DNA of 14,038 bases from positions 1 to 14,038 of the forward strand of contig URNM01000040.1 of the NCBI GenBank assembly GCA_900549185.1, in the 5' to 3' direction. Of the stretch, positions 1-6,368 are shown piece by piece; the first letter of the stretch is position 1, and every line of letters starts with the position of its first letter. The notes beneath the pieces are model-generated. The model ran no database searches. It saw only the letters and a program-made list of their open reading frames with translations, and had not been told where the DNA came from. This DNA is from an uncultured Collinsella sp. Lineage in GTDB: Bacteria; Actinomycetota; Coriobacteriia; Coriobacteriales; Coriobacteriaceae. A program made the position numbers and the translations under genes.

Positions 1-48
1 TCTACACTCGACTAGTCGTCGGCAGCGTCAGATGTGTATAAGAGACAG
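1..48 (+). other. Nextera i5-side adapter (non-genomic)
   Basis: Bases 1-7 (TCTACAC) match the end of the Illumina P5 oligo, 8-15 (TCGACTAG) are an i5 index, 16-29 (TCGTCGGCAGCGTC) are the Nextera read-1 primer, and 30-48 are the 19-base Tn5 mosaic end (AGATGTGTATAAGAGACAG). This is library sequence left on the contig. Any reading frame starting here, for example one beginning MYKRQ at 34, is artefactual. Genomic sequence starts at 49. Confidence 0.98.
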
Positions 49-78
49 GTCGTAGGTTTCAACAGCGGCTTCGGTCAT
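49..78 (-). CDS. 5' end of an unidentified gene, cut by contig end
   Basis: On the minus strand an ATG at 78 opens a frame reading MTEAAVETYD before it meets the adapter. A Shine-Dalgarno-like GGAAAGGA lies about 10 bases upstream (89-96), the same GAAAGGA style seen before other genes here. It lies downstream of asnS in the same direction, beyond the asnS terminator, so it should have its own promoter in 79-254. I see no convincing -35/-10 pair and no other gene in that stretch. Ten residues are too few to identify a product. The start is plausible from the ribosome binding site and the acidic, codon-like composition only. Confidence 0.45.
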
Positions 79-254
79 GGTGCCCACGTCCTTTCCGTTT
101 TGGGTGGCGACGGTATGGAGCCTAGGACGTGGGGCTTTCCCAGGGGCGCAGGGCGCTCTGGGCGGTCGGTAGTCGTCGGCAAACGGCGGGTCGAGTTTTC
201 AACAGCCCTGCTCAACTGACCAAAACCTTGCCAAAAGCTTGACGGATGCTGTTG

Positions 255-291
255 AAAAAAAGCGTCTCTCGACCGATGTCGAGAGACGCTT
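255..291 (-). terminator. Rho-independent terminator of asnS
   Basis: A perfect 13-bp stem (260-272 pairing with 279-291) with a 6-base loop is followed on the minus strand by a run of seven T (complement of 255-261, partly in the stem). It lies 47 bases past the asnS stop codon and closes that transcript. Confidence 0.93.
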
Positions 292-337
292 GTACGATGA
301 GCGTTGGTGTGTGGCGACGCGAGCTAGTGTCCGACGA

Positions 338-1741
338 TTAGAAGTCGGCGTTGCCCACGGTGCGCGGGTGCGGCAGGACGTCGCGGATGTTGCCCACGCC
401 GGTCAGATACATGACCAAGCGCTCGAAGCCCAGACCGTAGCCGGCGTGCTTGCAGGAACCGTAGCGGCGCAGGTCAAGGTAGTACTTGTACTGCTCGGGA
501 TTCATACCCAGGTCCTTGATGCGGGCCTCGAGCAGATCCAGGCGCTCCTCGCGCTGGGAGCCGCCGATAATCTCGCCGATACCGGGAACCAGGCAGTCGG
601 CGGCGGCGACGGTCTTGCCGTCTTCGTTCATGCGCATGTAGAACGCCTTGATCTCGGCCGGGTAGTCGGTCACGAAGGTCGGGCGCTTAAAGTGCTCCTC
701 GGTCAGGAAGCGCTCGTGCTCGGTCTGCAGGTCGATGCCCCAGCTGACGGGGTAATCAAACTGGTGGCCAGCAGCGACTGCCTGCTCCAGGATCTCGACG
801 GCCTCGGTGTAGGTAACGCGGGCAAAGTCGGAGTTGGCGACATGGTCCAGGCGCTCGAGCAGACCCTTGTCCACAAACTTGTTGAGCATGTTGAGCTCGT
901 CGGGGCAGGTGGCCATAACGTCCTTAAGGACGTACTTGAGCATGGCCTCGGCGTTATCCATGTAGTCGTTAAGGTCGGCAAAGGCCATCTCGGGCTCGAT
1001 CATCCAAAACTCGGCGGCGTGGCGCGTGGTGTTGGAGTTCTCGGCGCGGAAGGTGGGGCCAAAGGTGTACACGTCGCCAAAGGCCATGGCAAAGTTCTCG
1101 GCATTGAGCTGGCCGGACACGGTGAGGCTTGCATGCTTGCCAAAGAAGTCCTGACTCCAGTCGACCTCGCCAGACTCGGTGAGGGGCGGATTTTTGGGGT
1201 CGAGCGTGGTCACGCGGAACATCTCGCCGGCGCCTTCGCAGTCACTCGTGGTGATGATGGGGGTGTTGACGTAGACAAAACCCTGCTCCTGGAAGAAGCG
1301 GTGGATGGCGGCAGCCGCGACAGAGCGGATGCGGAACACGGCGCGGAACAGGTTGGTGCGCGGGCGCAGGTGCTGCTGGGTGCGCAGGAACTCGACGGTT
1401 GCGCGCTTCTTCTGCAGCGGGTAATCCGGGGCGCTCGTGCCCTCGACCTCGATGGAAGTGGCAGAAAGCTCGAAAGGCTGGGGTGCATCGGGGGTCAGTT
1501 TGACGGTGCCGGTGCAAATGAGTGCGGCCGAGACGTTTTGATGGGCGATCTCGTCGTAGTTGTCGAGTGCCTCGCGGTTCATGACGACCTGCAGGTCGCG
1601 GAAGCAGCTGCCGTCGTTGAGCGTAACAAAGCCAAAGTTCTTCATGTCGCGGACGGACTTGACCCAGCCGGCGACGGTGACGGTCTGGCCGCCGAGCGAC
1701 TCGGCATCGGCATAGAGCTGCGCGATTTTGGTGCGGTTCAC
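338..1741 (-). CDS. asnS: Asparaginyl-tRNA synthetase (AsnRS, class IIb)
   Basis: Charges tRNA-Asn with asparagine in the cytoplasm, using ATP. The 467-residue product has the expected order: an N-terminal OB-fold anticodon-binding domain (about 1-105, with VTVAGWVKSVRDMKNFGF and LNDGS) and a class II catalytic core. Motif 2 is FRAENSNTTRHAAEF (231-245) and motif 3 is GLGFERLVMYLTG (446-458), ending near PHPR. The AsnRS-type stretch PIITTSDCEGAGEMF (161-175) separates it from AspRS. Length is normal for the family. I chose the GTG start at 1741 because GGGAGG lies four bases before it and VNRTKIAQLY matches where family members usually begin. In-frame ATGs at 1753, 1777 and 1807 lack a ribosome binding site, and the last lies upstream of a likely -10 box. 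It is monocistronic, between the crr terminator and its own. Confidence 0.97.
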   Translation of the reverse strand: MNRTKIAQLYADAESLGGQTVTVAGWVKSVRDMKNFGFVTLNDGSCFRDLQVVMNREALDNYDEIAHQNVSAALICTGTVKLTPDAPQPFELSATSIEVEGTSAPDYPLQKKRATVEFLRTQQHLRPRTNLFRAVFRIRSVAAAAIHRFFQEQGFVYVNTPIITTSDCEGAGEMFRVTTLDPKNPPLTESGEVDWSQDFFGKHASLTVSGQLNAENFAMAFGDVYTFGPTFRAENSNTTRHAAEFWMIEPEMAFADLNDYMDNAEAMLKYVLKDVMATCPDELNMLNKFVDKGLLERLDHVANSDFARVTYTEAVEILEQAVAAGHQFDYPVSWGIDLQTEHERFLTEEHFKRPTFVTDYPAEIKAFYMRMNEDGKTVAAADCLVPGIGEIIGGSQREERLDLLEARIKDLGMNPEQYKYYLDLRRYGSCKHAGYGLGFERLVMYLTGVGNIRDVLPHPRTVGNADF

Positions 1742-1787
1742 GTATCCTCCCATAACGGTTGAATGATAGTTATCCATACAGTTCGAT

Positions 1788-1793
1788 ATTCTA
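1788..1793 (-). promoter_or_regulatory. Probable -10 box of the asnS promoter
   Basis: On the minus strand TAGAAT matches the TATAAT consensus at five of six positions and would start transcription near 1781, about 40 bases before the GTG start. No good -35 box is visible at 16-18 bases, so the call rests on the -10 and its position between the crr terminator and asnS. Confidence 0.4.
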
Positions 1794-1851
1794 GCAGCTC
1801 GGCTCATTTGGGCTATACAGATAAGGCATTGGCGGGATGGTTTTTCAAACG

Positions 1852-1885
1852 AAAAGCGCCCGCGGCCAAATGGTCGCGGGCGCTT
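1852..1885 (-). terminator. Rho-independent terminator of crr
   Basis: A GC-rich hairpin (1854-1864 pairing with 1875-1885, then two more pairs around an ATTT-type loop, with one mismatch) is followed on the minus strand by TTTTCGTTT. It begins 38 bases past the crr stop and separates crr from asnS. Confidence 0.88.
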
Positions 1886-1922
1886 GACGAGGTGCCTTTT
1901 GGCTGTATGGCGCGGGGCCTGG

Positions 1923-2486
1923 CTACTTGGTCTTGGCTACCAGCAGCGGGTCGCCCAGCTTGACGAGCGGGTTGCCGCCGATAAGCGTTCCAGATTCGCC
2001 GACATGGTCGATGCTCTTAAGACGATCGAGCTCGGAGACGATGACGGTCACGATGTCCTCGTGACCAGCGGCCTTAATGGCCTCGCGGTCGAAGCTGATG
2101 AGCGGCTGGCCTGCCTTGACCACATCGCCCATCTCGACAAAGCGGGCAAAACCCTTGCCGTTCATTTCCACGGTGCCCAGGCCAACATGGATGAACACGC
2201 GCAGGCCGTCCTCGGTGATCATGCCGATGGAGTGGTTGGTGACAGTGGTGGCACCGATGCGGCCGTTGGCGGGCGCATAGATGGTGCCGGTAATGGGCTC
2301 GATGCCATAGCCCTGGCCAAGCATGCCCGAGGCGATCGTCTCGTCGGGAACCTCGTTCAGGTTGACGAGCACGCCGTTGACGGGGGCATAGATGACGCCT
2401 TCGCGGGTAGCGAAGCTTGCTGCGGGCGGAACGGACGCCTCGCCGGTCGAGGTGAAGGTGGACTTAAGCGAATCGAGCAGACCCAT
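1923..2486 (-). CDS. crr: PTS glucose-type EIIA component
   Basis: Cytosolic phosphocarrier of the sugar phosphotransferase system: it takes phosphate from HPr on a histidine and passes it to a membrane EIIB/EIIC. The 187-residue product is a single EIIA-Glc domain. Visible hallmarks are IYAPVNG (32-38), a repeat of that motif at 69-75, TNHSIGMITEDG (83-94) with His85, and FIHVGLGTVEMNGKGF (98-113). His100 there aligns with the phosphorylated His90 of E. coli EIIA-Glc, and His85 with its partner His75. GDVVKAGQPLISFD (120-133) follows. The start at 2486 is fixed by GGAGG five bases upstream; an in-frame ATG at 2567 is too far upstream. No EIIB, EIIC, ptsH or ptsI is adjacent, so it presumably serves permeases elsewhere. 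A LacI-type operator-like palindrome lies about 48 bases upstream of the start. The symbol follows family usage. Confidence 0.93.
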   Translation of the reverse strand: MGLLDSLKSTFTSTGEASVPPAASFATREGVIYAPVNGVLVNLNEVPDETIASGMLGQGYGIEPITGTIYAPANGRIGATTVTNHSIGMITEDGLRVFIHVGLGTVEMNGKGFARFVEMGDVVKAGQPLISFDREAIKAAGHEDIVTVIVSELDRLKSIDHVGESGTLIGGNPLVKLGDPLLVAKTK

Positions 2487-2533
2487 AGTTGCCTCCAACT
2501 TAAATAGGCGCATATCGCGCGTTTGGTTTGCCG

Positions 2534-2554
2534 GAAACGTTTCACATGTGTTTC
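2534..2554. promoter_or_regulatory. Putative LacI-family operator in the crr/hydrolase spacer
   Basis: GAAACGTTTC (2534-2543) is a perfect 10-bp palindrome centred on CG, the core typical of LacI/CcpA-family operators. A further GTTTC half-site at 2550-2554 sits 11 bases (one helical turn) from the palindrome's right half, and CACATGTG (2543-2550) is itself palindromic. The site lies 48-68 bases upstream of crr, beside a possible minus-strand -35 (TTGACC, complement of 2562-2567), and about 180 bases upstream of the divergent hydrolase. The regulator is not encoded in the window. Confidence 0.45.
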
Positions 2555-2729
2555 GCGGCTTGGTCAACGCCCCTATTCTACGCTGCTCAACGATACCTCT
2601 GAACTGGGATTATGTGATATATCAGTTGAAGGGAAACTTATTGCCGGAGTGTTTCTGCGCCACGGGTTCAAGTGGGGTACGCTTGAAGGCGAAAAACAAG
2701 GGCGCATAATTTGCGCGAAGGGAGCACAT

Positions 2730-3632
2730 ATGATTGTCGAGAACCATGCGCTGTGGGGCGAGGAGCCGACCGAGGATTATCCGGCGACGTTTACGTATTT
2801 GGGTGCCGAGCCGTTGCCCGATAAACCGAATGGCCGCCGCCCCGCTGTGATTATCTGTGGCGGAGGTGCGTTTACGCATATCGCTCCGCATGAGCAGGAT
2901 CCTGTGGCGTTTGCGTTTTTGGATCACGGTTACCAGGCCTTTGTGCTCAACTATGTCACGAGTTCTACGGGTGACGTGAGCTTTCCGCACCCCCAGGCAG
3001 ATCTTGCCAAGATGGTCGCCACGGTGCGCGCCAACGCCGACGAGTGGCATGTCGATCCTAAGCGCGTGTGCGTCGTGGGCTTTTCTGCTGGCGGCATGAT
3101 TTGCGCCTCGCTGGCAACACAGTGGAAGACCGGCCCCTTTGCGGCACTTGCCGGGGCGCGTCCGGACGACATTCGTCCCGATGCCGTGGTGCTGGGCTAT
3201 CCATTGCTCGACTTTGCCTATGTGCGCGACATGCAGACGCGCGATCCGCGCATTGACTTGCGTGTGCCCAAGACGGGCGGCAAGACGGGGCGCGATTTGC
3301 TCAACGACTACCTGTCGATGGTGACGGGCGGCGAGGCAACTGACGAGCATCTGGCCGACATCTGCCCCACCACGCATGTTTCGCGTCAGATGCCACCGAC
3401 CTTTGTGTGGGGCGTGTCCGACGACAAGACGGCGCCGATCGCGCAGGTCTACCCGTTTGCGCAGCGCATGGCCGAGGAGGGCGTTGCATGCGAGATGCAC
3501 GTCTTCGACCAGGGTGGTCACGGCCTTTCGCTCGGCAACGCCAACACCGCGGTCGACAACGAGGACAAACAGGTGGCAGTCCGCCCTTGGATCCACCTGG
3601 CTTTCCGCTTTCTGGAGCGCCACGGGTTTTAG
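2730..3632 (+). CDS. Alpha/beta hydrolase (esterase/lipase-like)
   Basis: A 300-residue soluble alpha/beta-hydrolase without a signal peptide, so likely cytoplasmic. VIICGGGAFTHIAPHE (40-55) gives an oxyanion-hole region in place of the classical HGGG. GFSAGG (117-122) is the nucleophile elbow with Ser119. GVSDDKTAP (228-236) offers Asp231 or Asp232, and DQGGHGLSLG (260-269) the catalytic His264. Spacing and order match the BD-FAE/Aes-type esterases that often deacetylate sugars or xylan, but the substrate cannot be read from the sequence. The ATG at 2730 has GGGAG five bases upstream; the open frame extends to 2523, but that part overlaps the crr promoter region and lacks family similarity. 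It is transcribed divergently from crr, so shared sugar control is conceivable. Confidence 0.88.
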   Translation: MIVENHALWGEEPTEDYPATFTYLGAEPLPDKPNGRRPAVIICGGGAFTHIAPHEQDPVAFAFLDHGYQAFVLNYVTSSTGDVSFPHPQADLAKMVATVRANADEWHVDPKRVCVVGFSAGGMICASLATQWKTGPFAALAGARPDDIRPDAVVLGYPLLDFAYVRDMQTRDPRIDLRVPKTGGKTGRDLLNDYLSMVTGGEATDEHLADICPTTHVSRQMPPTFVWGVSDDKTAPIAQVYPFAQRMAEEGVACEMHVFDQGGHGLSLGNANTAVDNEDKQVAVRPWIHLAFRFLERHGF

Positions 3633-3659
3633 TTACGGCGTTTTACCAAACGCCGTAAC
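3632..3659. terminator. Hairpin directly after the hydrolase stop codon
   Basis: A perfect 12-bp inverted repeat (GTTACGGCGTTT, 3632-3643, with 3648-3659) with a 4-base loop begins on the last base of the stop codon. It has no T-run, so it is either a T-poor terminator, an mRNA 3'-end stabiliser or a repeat element. A smaller terminator-like hairpin, CCGCTctAGCGG followed by GCTTT, lies at about 3666-3682. Confidence 0.55.
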
Positions 3660-3768
3660 CACTTGCCGCTCTAGCGGGCTTTCGCTGTCGGTTCCAAGAC
3701 ATCGGCATCGCTCTAGCTCTCAAGGGCTTGGTGCAAAGTAATCCGTCCCCCTTGCACCGATCTGTTGA

Positions 3769-3798
3769 TTGAACGTCGCTGTGTGTTCGCGCTATCAT
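3769..3798 (+). promoter_or_regulatory. Probable feoAB promoter
   Basis: TTGAAC (3769-3774) and TATCAT (3793-3798) are separated by 18 bases and match the sigma-70/SigA consensus at four and five positions. Transcription would start near 3805, giving a leader of about 83 bases that contains the GGTTAGCC repeats and the ribosome binding site. Confidence 0.6.
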
Positions 3799-3810
3799 GC
3801 ATGGTTACAA

Positions 3811-3840
3811 TTGGTTAGCCATGGCAAACGGTTAGCCAAG
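3811..3840. promoter_or_regulatory. Paired GGTTAGCC motifs, possible metal-regulator site
   Basis: GGTTAGCCA occurs at 3813-3821 and 3830-3838, 17 bases apart, just downstream of the feoAB -10. The outer flanks TTGG and CCAA make the pair an imperfect inverted repeat as well. GGTTAGCC resembles half of the DtxR/IdeR box (TTAGGTTAGSCTAACCTAA), which fits an Fe(II)-dependent repressor controlling an iron transporter. The match is to a half-site only and no regulator gene is present, so this is inference. Confidence 0.4.
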
Positions 3841-3887
3841 ATAAACAAAATGCAACGCCCTGTGGGCGCCGGGGGAGGAACACGGAC

Positions 3888-6248
3888 GTGAAGCTCGATA
3901 CACTCGAGATTGGAAAGGACGCCGTTGTCGCATCGGTGGCATCGGACGACCAGGCACTCCGACAGCATATTTTGGACATGGGTCTAACGCCGGGCACCGA
4001 GGTCACCATGATGAAGTACGCCCCCATGGGCGACCCGCTCGAGATCCGTCTGCGTGGCTACGAGTTGACACTGCGCAAGGACGATGCCGCTCGCATCGAG
4101 CTCGTGGGTATTCACGACACCGATACGGGTCCGCGCGCTAACGCCGCAATCGGCACGACGGAGCATCCGGCCCTGGGCGAGGGGACGTATTCGCCCCGTG
4201 CGGCAAAGACGGCCGTGCCCGAGGGCGCGCCGCTGCACTTTGCCCTCGCCGGCAACCAAAACTGCGGCAAGACCACGTTATTCAACCAGCTGACGGGCTC
4301 CAACCAGCACGTCGGTAACTTTCCCGGCGTGACGGTCGACCGCAAAGATGGCACCATCCGTAACCATCCCGAGGCGAGCGTTACCGACCTGCCTGGCATT
4401 TACTCCCTGTCGCCGTACACAGGCGAGGAGGTCGTGAGCCGTCAGTTCATCCTCGACGAGCGTCCGGACGCCATCATCGACATCATTGACGCTACCAACA
4501 TCGAGCGTAATCTGTACCTGACACTGCAGCTCATGGAGCTCGACCGTCCTATGGTCATCGCGCTCAACATGATGGACGAGGTGACCGCCAACGGCGGCGC
4601 CGTGGACGTCAACCTGCTCGAGAGTCTGTTGGGCGTGCCCGTTGTTCCCATTAGTGCTGCCCGCAACGAGGGTATCGGCGAGTTGGTGGATCATGCCTTG
4701 CACGTGGCGCGGTTCCGCGAGCGCCCCGGTCGCCTGGACTTTTGCGCGCCCGACGGTCCGGACGGCGGTGCGCTGCATCGCTGCATCCACGGTATTGCTA
4801 ACCTGATCGAGGACCATGCCGTGACGGCGCACATCCCGGTGCGCTTTGCGGCGACCAAGCTGGTCGAGGGCGATGAGCTGGTAACCGAGGCGCTTCACCT
4901 GGATCGCAACGAGCTTGACGCCATCGAGCACATCATTACCCAGATGGAGGGCGAGGCCGGCACCGACCGCCTGTCCGCGCTGGCCGACATGCGCTTTAGC
5001 TTTATCGGCGACGTGTGCGGGCGCTGTGTCGTCAAGCCGCACGAGAGCCGCGAGCACGTGCGCTCCGTCAAGATCGACCGCATTCTGACGGGTCGCTATA
5101 CGGCCATCCCGGCGTTTCTGCTGATCATGGGCCTCGTCTTTTGGCTGACGTTTGGCGTGATCGGCGCGGCGTTGCAGGGACTTATGGAGGACGGCATCGC
5201 TGCCATCATCGCTTCGGCCGATGCAGGCCTCAAGGCGTTCGGCACCAACGACGTGGTGCGCTCGCTGGCTGTCGACGGCGTGCTTACGGGCGTGGGCAGT
5301 GTGCTGACCTTCCTGCCGATTATCGTCGTGCTCTTCTTGTTCCTCTCCATTCTGGAAGACTCCGGCTACATGGCACGCGTAGCCTTTGTCATGGATAAGG
5401 TGTTGCGTCGCTTTGGCCTGTCGGGCCGCAGCTTCGTGCCCATGCTCGTCGGTTTTGGCTGCACCGTGCCGGCTATCATGTCGACCCGTACGCTCCCATC
5501 CGAGCACGACCGCAAGATGACGGTCATGCTCACGCCGTTTATGAGCTGCTCAGCCAAGTTGCCGGTTTACGGCTTGCTGTGCGGGGCGTTTTTCCCGCAG
5601 GCGACGGTTCCCGCCATGGTCTCACTCTATCTGATCGGTATCGTGGTCGGCTGCATCGCGGCTTTGGTGCTCAACCGCACGGCATTTAAGGGCGACCCGG
5701 TGCCGTTTATCATGGAGCTCCCCAATTACCGCCTGCCGAGCGTCAAGACGACGGTGATGCTGGCATGGGATAAGGCCAAGGACTTCATCACCAAGGCTTT
5801 TACCATTATCTTTGCCGCGACCGTGGTCATCTGGTTCCTTCAGACGTTCGACATCCGCTTTAACGTGGTCGCCGACCAGTCGCAAAGCCTGCTTGCCGGT
5901 CTGGGTAGCATCATCGCGCCGGTGTTGGCCCCGCTCGGCTTTGGCGACTGGCGCGCCTCGACGGCGCTCGTCACGGGGCTCATTGCCAAGGAGAGCGTCA
6001 TCTCGACGCTCACGGTGCTTTTGGGCGCAACGTCGCCCGCGGCGCTGTCGACCATGTTTTCGCCGTTTACCGCCTACGTGTTCTTGGTCTTTACGTTGCT
6101 GTACCCGCCCTGCGTGGCTGCCATCGGCGCCGTCAAGAGCGAGTTGGGCGCGCGCTATGCCGTGGCCGTATTCGCGTTTCAGGTCGCCGTTGCCTGGATC
6201 GTGGCGTTTGTCGTGCATTCGGCGGGCATATTGCTGGGGTTGGCTTAG
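3888..6248 (+). CDS. feoB: Ferrous iron transporter, FeoA-FeoB fusion
   Basis: Inner-membrane Fe(II) uptake protein of 786 residues in which FeoA and FeoB are one chain. Residues 1-75 are a FeoA SH3-like domain (GDPLEIRLRGYELTLRK, 48-64). A flexible linker of about 40 residues leads to the FeoB G domain: G1 GNQNCGKT (122-129), G2 GVTV (147-150), G3 DLPG (167-170), G4 NMMD (227-230), G5 near SA (256-257). A helical spacer precedes the polytopic membrane part (from about residue 400) with two Gate regions, including GFGCTVPAIMSTR, SCSAKLPVYGLL and LLYPPCVAAIG, the conserved Cys-containing signatures. The start is GTG at 3888, nine bases after GGAGG; no in-frame ATG fits. No feoC follows. A promoter at 3769-3798 and possible metal-regulator motifs lie upstream, and a hairpin closes the unit. 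Confidence 0.97.
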   Translation: MKLDTLEIGKDAVVASVASDDQALRQHILDMGLTPGTEVTMMKYAPMGDPLEIRLRGYELTLRKDDAARIELVGIHDTDTGPRANAAIGTTEHPALGEGTYSPRAAKTAVPEGAPLHFALAGNQNCGKTTLFNQLTGSNQHVGNFPGVTVDRKDGTIRNHPEASVTDLPGIYSLSPYTGEEVVSRQFILDERPDAIIDIIDATNIERNLYLTLQLMELDRPMVIALNMMDEVTANGGAVDVNLLESLLGVPVVPISAARNEGIGELVDHALHVARFRERPGRLDFCAPDGPDGGALHRCIHGIANLIEDHAVTAHIPVRFAATKLVEGDELVTEALHLDRNELDAIEHIITQMEGEAGTDRLSALADMRFSFIGDVCGRCVVKPHESREHVRSVKIDRILTGRYTAIPAFLLIMGLVFWLTFGVIGAALQGLMEDGIAAIIASADAGLKAFGTNDVVRSLAVDGVLTGVGSVLTFLPIIVVLFLFLSILEDSGYMARVAFVMDKVLRRFGLSGRSFVPMLVGFGCTVPAIMSTRTLPSEHDRKMTVMLTPFMSCSAKLPVYGLLCGAFFPQATVPAMVSLYLIGIVVGCIAALVLNRTAFKGDPVPFIMELPNYRLPSVKTTVMLAWDKAKDFITKAFTIIFAATVVIWFLQTFDIRFNVVADQSQSLLAGLGSIIAPVLAPLGFGDWRASTALVTGLIAKESVISTLTVLLGATSPAALSTMFSPFTAYVFLVFTLLYPPCVAAIGAVKSELGARYAVAVFAFQVAVAWIVAFVVHSAGILLGLA

Positions 6249-6289
6249 TTATGAATTGACGGCGCAACCTCTGTGTATCGAATTGTTTT

Positions 6290-6323
6290 CGGCCCCGCAT
6301 CTGTACTGACGGATGCGGGGCCG
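6290..6323 (+). terminator. Terminator hairpin after feoAB
   Basis: A perfect 12-bp GC-rich stem (6290-6301 with 6312-6323) and 10-base loop start 41 bases past the feoB stop. Only TTGCTAT follows, so the T-run is weak. The loop and right arm overlap the promoter of the next gene. Confidence 0.75.
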
Positions 6324-6335
6324 TTGCTATATAAT
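6306..6335 (+). promoter_or_regulatory. Promoter of the MFS transporter gene
   Basis: A perfect TATAAT (-10, 6330-6335) is preceded at 18 bases by CTGACG (6306-6311, four of six matches to TTGACA). Transcription would start near 6342, leaving a 27-base leader. The -35 lies in the loop of the feoAB terminator hairpin. Confidence 0.72.
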
Positions 6336-6368
6336 CGCCTCCGCTCAAAACGATTGGAGACGTTATAT

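Noticed and set aside
34..219. 61-residue open frame at the left end
   Set aside because: It begins inside the Tn5 mosaic end (MYKRQ...), has no ribosome binding site, and reads against the minus-strand partial gene and its leader.
239..1762. 507-residue plus-strand open frame opposite asnS
   Set aside because: It is the antisense shadow of a clear AsnRS gene, with repetitive Val/Gly/Ala/His composition and no motifs.
3730..3758. GGTGCAA...TTGCACC inverted repeat and two CGCTCTAGC words (3667, 3709) between the hydrolase and feoAB
   Set aside because: A 7-bp stem with a 15-base loop and two 9-base repeats are weak alone; no function could be argued.
3850..3891. 13-codon upstream frame (MQRPVGAGGGTRT) overlapping the feoB GTG start
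   Set aside because: The stop overlaps the feoB start suggestively, but there is no ribosome binding site before its ATG and the frame contains the feoB Shine-Dalgarno by chance. A small CGCCC-tgt-GGGCG hairpin there is also too weak to claim.
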